Assembly: GCA_023251515.1 (NCBI GenBank)
Contig: JAHEYQ010000053.1
Location: 1 to 32,275, forward strand
Reading direction: 5' to 3'
Length of the DNA: 32,275 nt
Source of the DNA: Bacteroidales bacterium
GTDB lineage: Bacteria; Bacteroidota; Bacteroidia; Bacteroidales; JACABE01
The position numbers were made by a program, and so were the translations under genes. This document shows, in pieces, positions 9,401-17,161 of the stretch (the first letter of the stretch is position 1; each line of letters starts with the position of its first letter). Under the pieces are notes generated by a model. The model made no database searches, was not told the origin of the DNA, and saw only the letters and a list, made by a program, of their open reading frames with translations.

Positions 9401-9685
9401 TACAAAGCAGGTGAAACTGCCAAAGCCAATGAAATTATGAACAGATTGCTCGACATTAATGTATCCGAACTGGCTTATTATTTCCGATTTACAGGAAGCT
9501 TTACTCACAAACTCGACATGGATAAACGTCAGAATTTGGGTATTGTAAACAGAATAAAAGAAATAGCAGCCACTCAAAATCAGAAACAATTGGGCGACAA
9601 AGCCAATAAAGCATTCGAACAATATTATCAAATGTATGTAAACAGCAATCCACCTGTACCACAACAGGAACAGCCTCAGCAATAA
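6488..9685 (+). CDS. DUF2723 / TMEM260-like protein O-mannosyltransferase-type membrane glycosyltransferase
   Basis: 1065 residues. The N-terminus begins a multi-pass membrane region (about 10 helices to residue 640) with the family signature [15 protein letters not shown] near 28-42, followed by [17 protein letters not shown]. In this GT-C type fold the early acidic Asp/Glu (WDCGE) is the expected catalytic or metal region. A soluble part follows (about 640-1065). It includes a conserved [21 protein letters not shown] stretch near 675, a TPR-like helical pair near 945-995 ([34 protein letters not shown]), and a Pro/Gln-rich end. Family members transfer sugar from a lipid carrier to exported proteins; the acceptor here is unknown. 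It is a single gene with its own terminator, convergent with lnt. The family assignment is firm; the sugar specificity is inference. Confidence 0.9.
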   Translation: [1065 protein letters not shown]

Positions 9686-9703
9686 GGATTTGCTATCTTA
9701 TAT

Positions 9704-9741
9704 AAAAGCCTGACAGAATTTGAAATCTGTCAGGCTTTTTT
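9704..9741 (+). terminator. Intrinsic terminator between convergent DUF2723 gene and lnt
   Basis: A perfect 14-bp stem (AAAAGCCTGACAGA at 9704-9717 with its complement at 9726-9739), an 8-base loop and a T run. The A-rich left arm gives a TTTTATAT tail on the minus strand, so it probably also stops lnt transcripts. Confidence 0.93.
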
Positions 9742-9780
9742 TGTTGTTGGCTAAATATATTTATAAGAAATCCTATAAAA

Positions 9781-11394
9781 CTATTTTTTTACAATTGCTC
9801 TGACAAAACTTAAAAGCAACAATAAAAGACCGATATATAAAGAAATCCTTCCTATATAATCGCCGTATTTCACATAAAATGTCATTTCAGTATTTGCCTT
9901 CATCGTTTGACGTATAACAGCTGATTTCCAATAATCAGTGTGTTGTAATACATCTCCGCGTTGATTCACAAAACATGAAATACCCGTATTAGCCGAACGT
10001 GCAATATCTCGGCGGGTTTCTATAGCTCTAAGGGCAGCATAGCTAAAATGCTGACGATGACCGGGTGTATTTCCCCACCAACCATCATTGGTAATAATAA
10101 AAAGAAGTTCAGCCCCATTTCTTACAAATTCAGCAACAAATCCGCCATAAATAGACTCGTAACAAATTACCGGACTCACTTTATTGTTATTGGTATTAAA
10201 TACTTTCCTTTCAGCATCAATTCCCAAACTACCAACCGTTCCGCCCAAATCAATAGCCAATTTTTCAATGGGTTTAAATACTTTCTTAAAAGGCATTTTT
10301 TCCACTCCCGGTGTTAATTTCGATTTATGATACCTTTGCAATATCCCAGATTGATCTACCAGCAAAGCCGTATTAAAAGGTTCATAAAACCTACCGGGCA
10401 TGCCATTTAAAGGACGTGCAGCATTGGTTAATGCTTCGTTTTCGGCAAGTAATCTTTGAGATGAAATACCGGCTACTACCGCAAGATTAGGGTAATTTTG
10501 TATAAAACGTCTTAAAACATTCACACTTTGCGAATAATCAAAAGAATCTTCCCAAACATCTTCCTGCAATGCACTTTCTGGGAAAACCAAAAACTGCGAA
10601 TTCGAATCTATTTTCTGCTCAGCAAGTTTCAACATTTTAGCCAGTATTTCCATGGGGGGTGTTACATATTGCTCCGAATACGGATTAATATTAGGCTGGA
10701 CAACCACCACTTCAACATCTTTCCCTTTTTCCTGATAACTGGAATACATATATAAAGAAATGGAAATCGGCAAAATAAATACCAAAACAGAAATTGAAGC
10801 AATTTTATAAAATTCTTTTCTGAATATTGTTTTTGTAGCTTTATTGTTTTTATAGAACATAAAAATTTCAAAAAGCAAAATATTACAAATCAAAATCCAC
10901 AGGCTGCCACCAAAAGCTCCGGTAAACTCATACCATTGAATTAAACTCGGGTAAGTAGCAAACACATTTCCTAGAGTAAGCCAGGGCCATGATAAATCCC
11001 AATCCATATGAAAATATTCAAAGCCAATCCAATATAAAATCAGTGCCAAATAAGCTCTTTTGCGTTTAAAAACCACTTTTCTGGTATAATGATAAAAATG
11101 AAAAACCAAAGTCATTACCAAAGAATTAGCCAAAAGTGCAAGAATTCCTCCTACAACAGTTGAATTCCAAATCCAGTATGTAGTTAATAAGTTCCACGTG
11201 AAAAAACCAATATATGCCATAAAGAACATACTGAATTTATGGAACTTATCAGGATTATTACAAATATAATTTTCGATAAAAAGTATCGGTAACAATGCTA
11301 CAAAAATTAGCAAAGGAAAACCATTCAAAGGCCAGGCTAAAGATAACAATACACCCGAAAGTATTGATAATAAGATTAATTGATATTTTTTCAT
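9781..11394 (-). CDS. lnt: Apolipoprotein N-acyltransferase
   Basis: 537 residues. About six to seven N-terminal membrane segments (to about residue 220) are followed by a periplasmic nitrilase domain and a C-terminal anchor (about 510-530, YIGLLLLLLSFV). The Glu-Lys-Cys triad is visible: Glu273 (FPESALQED), Lys357 (YHKSKLTPGVE) and Cys411 (ICYESIYG). The enzyme transfers the third acyl chain to the N-terminal cysteine of lipoproteins in the inner membrane. It starts 8 bases after the 5-formyl-THF cyclo-ligase gene, so both are likely read from the promoter at 11960-11967. lspA, the preceding step in the lipoprotein pathway, is just over 1 kb away on the same strand. Confidence 0.96.
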   Translation of the reverse strand: MKKYQLILLSILSGVLLSLAWPLNGFPLLIFVALLPILFIENYICNNPDKFHKFSMFFMAYIGFFTWNLLTTYWIWNSTVVGGILALLANSLVMTLVFHFYHYTRKVVFKRKRAYLALILYWIGFEYFHMDWDLSWPWLTLGNVFATYPSLIQWYEFTGAFGGSLWILICNILLFEIFMFYKNNKATKTIFRKEFYKIASISVLVFILPISISLYMYSSYQEKGKDVEVVVVQPNINPYSEQYVTPPMEILAKMLKLAEQKIDSNSQFLVFPESALQEDVWEDSFDYSQSVNVLRRFIQNYPNLAVVAGISSQRLLAENEALTNAARPLNGMPGRFYEPFNTALLVDQSGILQRYHKSKLTPGVEKMPFKKVFKPIEKLAIDLGGTVGSLGIDAERKVFNTNNNKVSPVICYESIYGGFVAEFVRNGAELLFIITNDGWWGNTPGHRQHFSYAALRAIETRRDIARSANTGISCFVNQRGDVLQHTDYWKSAVIRQTMKANTEMTFYVKYGDYIGRISLYIGLLLLLLSFVRAIVKK

Positions 11395-11402
11395 TTTTTT
11401 AA

Positions 11403-11942
11403 TTAGTCAGTTATAATTTCATCCATTTTTATATCATGCTCATCAGTCGGAACAACATCAATAAGCTGAAATTCAAAACATACTGCAATTTTACATGCTT
11501 TTAATTTGGGCAAAAGACCATCATAATATGCTTTACCTCTGCCCATCCTGTTATTATCTTTATCAAACGCAATACCCGGAACAATAACCAGATCAATTTT
11601 GTCAAAATCAGTAAAGTCATCGCCATCTGGTTCCTGAATTCCGTATTTTTCTCCCGATTTCAGGCCTGATATTCCTTCAAATTGCTTTAAAACCAAAATA
11701 CTATTTTGTACCGATGGCAATATAATCTGCTTTATTTCAGCATATTTCAAAATAAAATCATGAGTTTGTACTTCATCCGGCATCGACCAATAAAACAAAA
11801 TACATTTGGCATTATTAAAAACAGGATTTTGCTCAAGTTTATCAAAAATTTTTGCCGATCGTAATTGTTTTTCTTCAAAAGAAATATTATTTTTCAAAAT
11901 ACGTATTTGCTTACGTATCTGCATTTTAAGTTTATCAATCAT
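11403..11942 (-). CDS. 5-formyltetrahydrofolate cyclo-ligase (5,10-methenyl-THF synthetase)
   Basis: 179 residues, normal for the family. The C-terminal half carries the ATP/folate-binding signature GRGKAYYDGLLPKL (about 133-146) after the LVIVPGIAFDKDNNRMG stretch, and a typical ending (VPTDEHDIKMDEIITD). The enzyme uses ATP to recycle 5-formyl-THF into the active one-carbon pool in the cytosol. It is the first gene of a two-gene unit with lnt. A TAATTTTG promoter box lies 18 bases before the ATG, leaving a very short leader. Its link to lnt looks positional rather than functional. Confidence 0.94.
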   Translation of the reverse strand: MIDKLKMQIRKQIRILKNNISFEEKQLRSAKIFDKLEQNPVFNNAKCILFYWSMPDEVQTHDFILKYAEIKQIILPSVQNSILVLKQFEGISGLKSGEKYGIQEPDGDDFTDFDKIDLVIVPGIAFDKDNNRMGRGKAYYDGLLPKLKACKIAVCFEFQLIDVVPTDEHDIKMDEIITD

Positions 11943-11959
11943 TATTCATAAATTTGATT

Positions 11960-11967
11960 CAAAATTA
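11960..11967 (-). promoter_or_regulatory. -7 promoter box for the cyclo-ligase/lnt unit
   Basis: TAATTTTG on the minus strand, an exact TAnnTTTG match 18 bases before the ATG. No clear TTTG was found at -33. Confidence 0.55.
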
Positions 11968-12081
11968 AATGGAATATTTTAAACTGTTGCTATTAATGTA
12001 AAATTAATATGTTTTTTTCAACAATTTTTAGTTTTCAATGTTTTGTATTCGTAATTTATAATCATTTTAAATAATAAAACA

Positions 12082-12441
12082 ATGAATACAATAAAAAAAA
12101 TATCAATTCTAACTCTGCTTATTCTATTAAACATCAATTTGTTTGCAACAAATGATTCAGAAATTAACAGCAATGAATCGAAGTATCAGAATGAATTCAA
12201 GAAAGAAATCAGATCGTTAATGAAATTCCCTGAATTCGCAAAACAATCTAATTTGGAAGGTTTTGTTTTGGTTCAATTTAACTATGATAAAACCGGAAAA
12301 ATCAATATTCTGGAAATTAATTCAAATCAACCTGACTTAAAAAACTATGTTTCAGAACAATTAGAATCTTTAAAAATGTGCGAACATGCTCAAAACTCAG
12401 AAAAAAAATATTCGATGCGATTTGACTTTAAACTATTATAA
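12082..12441 (+). CDS. Small secreted TonB C-terminal-like protein
   Basis: 119 residues with a signal peptide (KISILTLLILLNINLFA, about 6-22). A single domain follows that resembles the TonB C-terminal fold: an early MKFPEFAKQSNLEGFVLVQF stretch parallels the usual YPxxAxxxxxxGxVxVxF pattern, then YDKTGKINILEI matches the DxxGxVxxxxV strand. It lacks the membrane anchor and proline-rich spacer of true TonB, so it cannot span the periplasm as an energy transducer. It is probably a free periplasmic protein. It stands alone, convergent with lspA, in a very AT-rich setting. The fold assignment rests on pattern only. Confidence 0.7.
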   Translation: MNTIKKISILTLLILLNINLFATNDSEINSNESKYQNEFKKEIRSLMKFPEFAKQSNLEGFVLVQFNYDKTGKINILEINSNQPDLKNYVSEQLESLKMCEHAQNSEKKYSMRFDFKLL

Positions 12442-12485
12442 ATAAGATATTTAAAATTTGAGATACCGGTGCAAAAGAAAAATTG

Positions 12486-13133
12486 TTATGCTGTCACATC
12501 ACTCACTTTTGTATCGGTATTTTCTTTATTGTCGTTTTCTTTTTTAAAAAATCTTTTCTGAAAAATTATCAATAACACCACTCCAATTGAAATAGCAGAA
12601 TCGGCAATATTAAATACCGGGCGAAAAAACAGGTAATCTTCTCCACCCCAAAAAGGCAACCATTTAGGATAATTTCCTGATATTAATGGAAAATACAACA
12701 TATCAACTACTTTGCCATGTAAAAAACTTCCATATCCACCATCAGCTGGCATAAACTGAGCAATATTAAAATAACTTTCGCTAAAAATCATACCATAAAA
12801 TACACTGTCGATAATATTGCCAACTGCACCTGCAAAAATTAACGACATACAAATAATATATAATTTATCTGCATTTTCTTTGATTAATTTAAATAAATAC
12901 CAACCAATACCTCCAACAGCTATAATTCTGAACAAACTTAGTATCAATTTACCATATTCACCACCAAACTTCATTCCGAAAGCCATTCCTTCGTTTTCAG
13001 TAAAATGAATAATAAACCAATTACCGAAAACACTGTATTCCTGACCAATATACATATTGGTTTTAATCCAAATTTTTACAGCCTGATCGATAAACAATAT
13101 CAGAAAAATGATTAATAATGATTTTTTTAGCAT
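12486..13133 (-). CDS. lspA: Lipoprotein signal peptidase (signal peptidase II)
   Basis: 215 residues with four membrane segments. The catalytic aspartates are visible as Asp109 (GNIIDS) and Asp178 (FNIADSAISIG). The conserved ENEGMAFGM stretch (about 46-54) is also present. The protein is longer than the 160-170 residues usual in proteobacteria because of extra sequence between the two aspartate motifs (about 112-173), as is common in this phylum. It cleaves prolipoproteins before the lipidated cysteine. It follows the dksA-like gene on the same strand, but a strong terminator lies between them (13150-13186), so expression may depend on read-through or on a promoter in that gap. Confidence 0.95.
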   Translation of the reverse strand: MLKKSLLIIFLILFIDQAVKIWIKTNMYIGQEYSVFGNWFIIHFTENEGMAFGMKFGGEYGKLILSLFRIIAVGGIGWYLFKLIKENADKLYIICMSLIFAGAVGNIIDSVFYGMIFSESYFNIAQFMPADGGYGSFLHGKVVDMLYFPLISGNYPKWLPFWGGEDYLFFRPVFNIADSAISIGVVLLIIFQKRFFKKENDNKENTDTKVSDVTA

Positions 13134-13149
13134 CTGTATATATATTAAA

Positions 13150-13186
13150 CAAAAAAAGTATAAGGAGGGAAAATCCTCCTTATACT
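13150..13186 (-). terminator. Intrinsic terminator between dksA-like gene and lspA
   Basis: A perfect 12-bp stem (13157-13168 with 13175-13186) followed on the minus strand by seven T residues. It lies 41 bases after the dksA-like stop codon. Confidence 0.9.
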
Positions 13187-13227
13187 ATATTATTAACAAA
13201 GAACCCAAAACATTGGTATCCTGATTA

Positions 13228-13629
13228 TTATTTCTTATTTTGTTGCAATTTTGCATCAATACTTAAAGTAGCATGAGGCACTATTCTTAATCTTTCTTTT
13301 GAAATTAATTTTCCGGTTTCACGACAAATACCGTAAGTTTTATTTTCAATTCTGATTAATGCATTTTCAAGCGATTGAATAAATTTATCCTGACGTGCAG
13401 CCAATTTAGAATTTTCTTCTTTCGACATTACCTGATAACCTTCTTCCAAAACCTTAAATGTAGGAGAAGTGTCACTTATATCATTTTCGCCACCGGTTGT
13501 AAAAGCCTCGGTAAGAATCTCCAGATCCTGACGTGCTTTTTCCAATTTTTTTAGAATTATTTCTTTGAATTCCAGTAACTCTTCATCCGAATATCTTGTT
13601 TTTGCAACTTCATTTTCTTTCTTAACCAT
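13228..13629 (-). CDS. DksA/TraR-family regulator lacking the zinc-finger cysteines
   Basis: 133 residues. A helical coiled-coil N-terminal part (about 15-95; ISDTSPTFKVLEEGYQVMSKEE) is followed by the DksA C-terminal region YGICRETGKLISKERL, then RIVPHATLSIDAK. Compared with the classic C4 zinc finger (CxxC...CxxC), only the first cysteine remains; the others are Thr, Ser and Ala. The fold is probably held without zinc. DksA-type proteins enter the RNA polymerase secondary channel and adjust transcription, often with ppGpp; a role of that kind here is inferred from the family. It starts 19 bases after the ileS stop, so the two are likely cotranscribed, and a terminator follows it. Confidence 0.88.
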   Translation of the reverse strand: MVKKENEVAKTRYSDEELLEFKEIILKKLEKARQDLEILTEAFTTGGENDISDTSPTFKVLEEGYQVMSKEENSKLAARQDKFIQSLENALIRIENKTYGICRETGKLISKERLRIVPHATLSIDAKLQQNKK

Positions 13630-13648
13630 AACTCATTGTTTTTAAAAT

Positions 13649-16600
13649 TCATAACTTGCTAATCGCAATAAATATCTTAACATCATCTGTTAAGTCAACT
13701 TCTACTTTGTCAATACTTTCAATAAAATCTAACTGCTCCAATGATTCAGTTAAAGTTTCTGAACAAATATACGAAAAATTATTATTCAACGCAGAACTTA
13801 TTGCATTGTTTTTTTCAATTTTAACAGAAATTTTGTCAGTAACCTCAAAATTAAGCTCTTTACGCAAATTCTGAATGCGATTAACCAACTCACGAGCCAA
13901 ACCTTCTTCTATTAAAATTTCTGTTAACGTAATATCTAAAGCTACAGTTAATGTTCCCATATTGGCCACAACCCAACCCGGAATATCTTCTGTAATAATT
14001 TCAACATCAGACAGTAACAATTCAACATCTTCACCATCAACATTAAAATTATAAACGCCCTTGGTCTCGATATCCAAAATATTTGCCTGTGTAAAGCTAC
14101 CAACTTCAGCAGCAATTTGTTTCATCAGTTTGCCATATTTCGGACCTAAAGTCTTGAAATTTGGTTTTATTTTTTTAACCAATATTCCGGCAGATTCAGA
14201 TAAATATTCTATTTCTTTAATGTTAACTTCAGAAAGTATCAGATTTTCAACAGCCTGAATTTGTGCTTTAAACTTTTCGTCGCTTACCGGTAACATAATT
14301 TTATTTAATGGCTGACGAACTCTCAGATTGGTTTTCTTTCTTAAAGATAAAACCATAGAACAAATTTTCTGAGCCAATTGCATTCGCTCTTCCAGATCTT
14401 TATCTATCAGATTTTCATTTACTTTTGGAAAATCAGTTAAATGAATTGATGCTGCACCAAATCTGTCGGTAACTTTATCCAAATCAGTAAATAAACGATC
14501 CATAAAAAATGGTGCTATCGGACTTGACAGCTGCGCAATTGTTACAAGACATTGATATAATGTTTGATAAGCGGAAATTTTATCAGTAGTATAATCGCCT
14601 TTCCAGAAACGACGACGACACAAACGAACATACCAATTGCTCAGATATTCATCTACAAAGTCCTGTATCATTCTACCGGCTTTAGTTGGCTCATAATCAG
14701 CATATGATTCATCAACATTTTTTATCAAAGTATTTAATTCTGATAATATCCAGCGGTCAATTTCTGGTCTTTCGTTTATTGGTATTTCTGCTTCTTTGTA
14801 GGTAAATCCATCAATATTGGCATATAATGCAAAGAAATTATAGGTATTATATAAAGTTCCGAAAAATTTACGTTGTACCTCTCCTATTCCTTCCAGATCA
14901 AATTTCAAATTATCCCAGGGCTGAGCATTGGTAATCATATACCAACGAGTAGCATCTGGTCCGTATTTTTCGATAGTTTCAAATGGATCAACCGCATTTC
15001 CATGACGTTTTGACATTTTATTGCCTTTTTTGTCCAAGACCAAACCATTAGAAACCACAGCTTTAAATGAAACTGAATCGAATAACATTACAGCAATGGC
15101 ATGCAAAGTAAAAAACCATCCACGGGTTTGATCAACACCTTCAGCAATAAAATCAGCGGGGAAAGCCCCTTTCCATACATCCATGTTTTTTGGATAATGA
15201 TATTGTGCGTAAGGCATTGCTCCTGAATCGAACCAAACATCAATTAAATCAGGCTCTCTAAGCATTTTTTCTCCTTTTGATGAAACCAAAAATATATCAT
15301 CCACAAAAGGACGATGCAAATCAAATTTATCGTAATCCATTGAAGAATAAGGATTATTGGACATAAATCCTTTAGCAACTGCTTTATCAATTTCAGCACT
15401 TAACTGCTCAACAGAACCAATGCATATTTGCTCGCTACGATCTTCGGTAACCCAGATAGGAAGTGGTGTTCCCCAATATCTGGAACGTGAAAGATTCCAA
15501 TCTACCAGATTTTCTAGCCAATTACCAAATCTTCCGGTTCCGGTAGCTTCTGGTTTCCAGTTGATGGTTTTGTTAAGCTCTATCATTCTGTCTTTTACAG
15601 CGGTAGTTTTAATAAACCATGAATCCAGCGGATAATACAAAATAGGTTTGTCGGTTCTCCAGCAATGCGGGTAAGAATGTTCGTATTTTTCGGTTTTGAA
15701 AGCTTTATTTTCTTTCTTTAGTTTTACAATAATTTCAACATCAACGCTTTCGTCTGTTTTTGGGTCAAAATCAGGTTTGTATTCCGATTTTACAAACGTA
15801 CCAGCAAATTCGCCCATACTGTCAATAAACTTTCCTTGTTTATCAACCATTGTTAAGGAACCAATTCCGTTTTGTTTGCCAACCCTGAAATCGTCGGCAC
15901 CAAAACTCGGAGCTATATGGACAATACCTGTACCATCTTCAGTTGTAACGAAATCACCGATTACTACACGGAATGCATCTCCATCTTCAGGCTGTGCATA
16001 AGGCAAAAGTTGCTCATAACGGATTTCATTTAATTGCAATCCTTTATACTCTTCAACTACTTCAAAAGGAATATTTTTATCTCCTGCTTTGTAATCTTCA
16101 AACCTTAATTCTGCATTTTTTTCAGGGAAATATTTTCCCAATAAATCTTTACCTAAAATAACGGTTACTGGCAAAGATGTATAAGGGTTGAAAGTCTTAA
16201 CTTTCACATAAACAATATTTTTACCAACAGCTAAAGCAGTGTTTGAAGGTAAAGTCCATGGTGTAGTAGTCCAGGCTAAAAAGAATAAATCGCCATGAAG
16301 ATTATCAAAAAGAAATTCAGATTTTTCGTTATTAATAATCTTAAACTGAGCAACAACAGTATTATCTTTTACATCGCGGTAGCAGCCTGGTTGGTTTAAT
16401 TCATGTGTACTTAAACCGGTTCCGGCAGCCGGAGAATATGGTTGTATTGAATACCCTTTATATAAAAGACCTTTTTCATACAATTTGCTCAATAAATACC
16501 AAACTGATTCTATATATTTGTTATCGAAAGTAATATAAGGATCATCAAGGTCAACCCAATAACCGATTTTTTTGGTTAGATCGTCCCATAAGTCCTTGTA

Positions 16601-16978
16601 TTTCATTACTTCCTTACGACATTGATTATTATATTCTTCAACAGAAATGCTTTTGCCGATATCTTCTTTGGTAATTCCCAATGTTTTTTCAACAGCCAAT
16701 TCAATAGGCAAACCATGGGTATCCCAGCCCGCTTTACGTTTTACGTAGAAGCCTTTTAAGGTTTTATAACGACAAAAAATATCTTTGATGGCACGTGCCA
16801 TAACATGATGAATACCAGGTTGTCCGTTAGCACTTGGTGGTCCTTCATAAAATACAAAAGGAGTAGAATCACGACGGTTATCTAAACTTTTTTCAAAAAT
16901 ATTGTTTTCATCCCAGTTATTCAGCACATCTTTGCCAATCTGAGTAAGGTTAAGCTGTTTGTATTCGTTGTATTTCAT
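13649..16978 (-). CDS. ileS: Isoleucyl-tRNA synthetase, type 2 (eukaryote-like) with GIHH in place of the HXGH signature
   Basis: 1109 residues, longer than the 930-940 of type 1 bacterial enzymes. Class I Rossmann core: GPPSANGQPGIHHVMAR carries Gly55-Ile-His-His58 where HXGH is expected. The editing domain includes AWTTTPWTLPSNTALAVG. KMSKR is at 654-658. The tRNA-binding helical region and a long C-terminal extension follow, without the C-terminal zinc finger of type 1. The enzyme charges tRNA-Ile in the cytosol. The altered GXHH signature is known from some type 2 IleRS and has been linked to very high mupirocin resistance; for this protein that is inference. A TACTTTTG promoter box lies 43 bases before the ATG. 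It leads the operon with the dksA-like gene. Confidence 0.97.
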   Translation of the reverse strand: MKYNEYKQLNLTQIGKDVLNNWDENNIFEKSLDNRRDSTPFVFYEGPPSANGQPGIHHVMARAIKDIFCRYKTLKGFYVKRKAGWDTHGLPIELAVEKTLGITKEDIGKSISVEEYNNQCRKEVMKYKDLWDDLTKKIGYWVDLDDPYITFDNKYIESVWYLLSKLYEKGLLYKGYSIQPYSPAAGTGLSTHELNQPGCYRDVKDNTVVAQFKIINNEKSEFLFDNLHGDLFFLAWTTTPWTLPSNTALAVGKNIVYVKVKTFNPYTSLPVTVILGKDLLGKYFPEKNAELRFEDYKAGDKNIPFEVVEEYKGLQLNEIRYEQLLPYAQPEDGDAFRVVIGDFVTTEDGTGIVHIAPSFGADDFRVGKQNGIGSLTMVDKQGKFIDSMGEFAGTFVKSEYKPDFDPKTDESVDVEIIVKLKKENKAFKTEKYEHSYPHCWRTDKPILYYPLDSWFIKTTAVKDRMIELNKTINWKPEATGTGRFGNWLENLVDWNLSRSRYWGTPLPIWVTEDRSEQICIGSVEQLSAEIDKAVAKGFMSNNPYSSMDYDKFDLHRPFVDDIFLVSSKGEKMLREPDLIDVWFDSGAMPYAQYHYPKNMDVWKGAFPADFIAEGVDQTRGWFFTLHAIAVMLFDSVSFKAVVSNGLVLDKKGNKMSKRHGNAVDPFETIEKYGPDATRWYMITNAQPWDNLKFDLEGIGEVQRKFFGTLYNTYNFFALYANIDGFTYKEAEIPINERPEIDRWILSELNTLIKNVDESYADYEPTKAGRMIQDFVDEYLSNWYVRLCRRRFWKGDYTTDKISAYQTLYQCLVTIAQLSSPIAPFFMDRLFTDLDKVTDRFGAASIHLTDFPKVNENLIDKDLEERMQLAQKICSMVLSLRKKTNLRVRQPLNKIMLPVSDEKFKAQIQAVENLILSEVNIKEIEYLSESAGILVKKIKPNFKTLGPKYGKLMKQIAAEVGSFTQANILDIETKGVYNFNVDGEDVELLLSDVEIITEDIPGWVVANMGTLTVALDITLTEILIEEGLARELVNRIQNLRKELNFEVTDKISVKIEKNNAISSALNNNFSYICSETLTESLEQLDFIESIDKVEVDLTDDVKIFIAISKL

Positions 16979-17021
16979 TATAAAAACTTATAATTAAATG
17001 ATATCCATTTTTTAGAACCTG

Positions 17022-17029
17022 CAAAAGTA
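17022..17029 (-). promoter_or_regulatory. -7 promoter box for ileS
   Basis: TACTTTTG on the minus strand, an exact TAnnTTTG match followed by CAGG, 43 bases before the ileS ATG. Confidence 0.55.
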
Positions 17030-17161
17030 AAAAAAATAGTTGAATTTTCCTGAAATTTTAAAATCCCGATTCAAAGGTAATAAAAAGACCAAATAAAAAT
17101 TGTTTAAAGCAATAAGCAATCTTATGTTTTTTATTATTAAAGTAAAAAATGTAAAATTCAA

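Noticed and set aside
9170..9682. Minus-strand frame of 170 codons inside the DUF2723 gene
   Set aside because: Shadow of the TPR-like C-terminal coding sequence; cysteine/phenylalanine-rich composition is typical of antisense frames.
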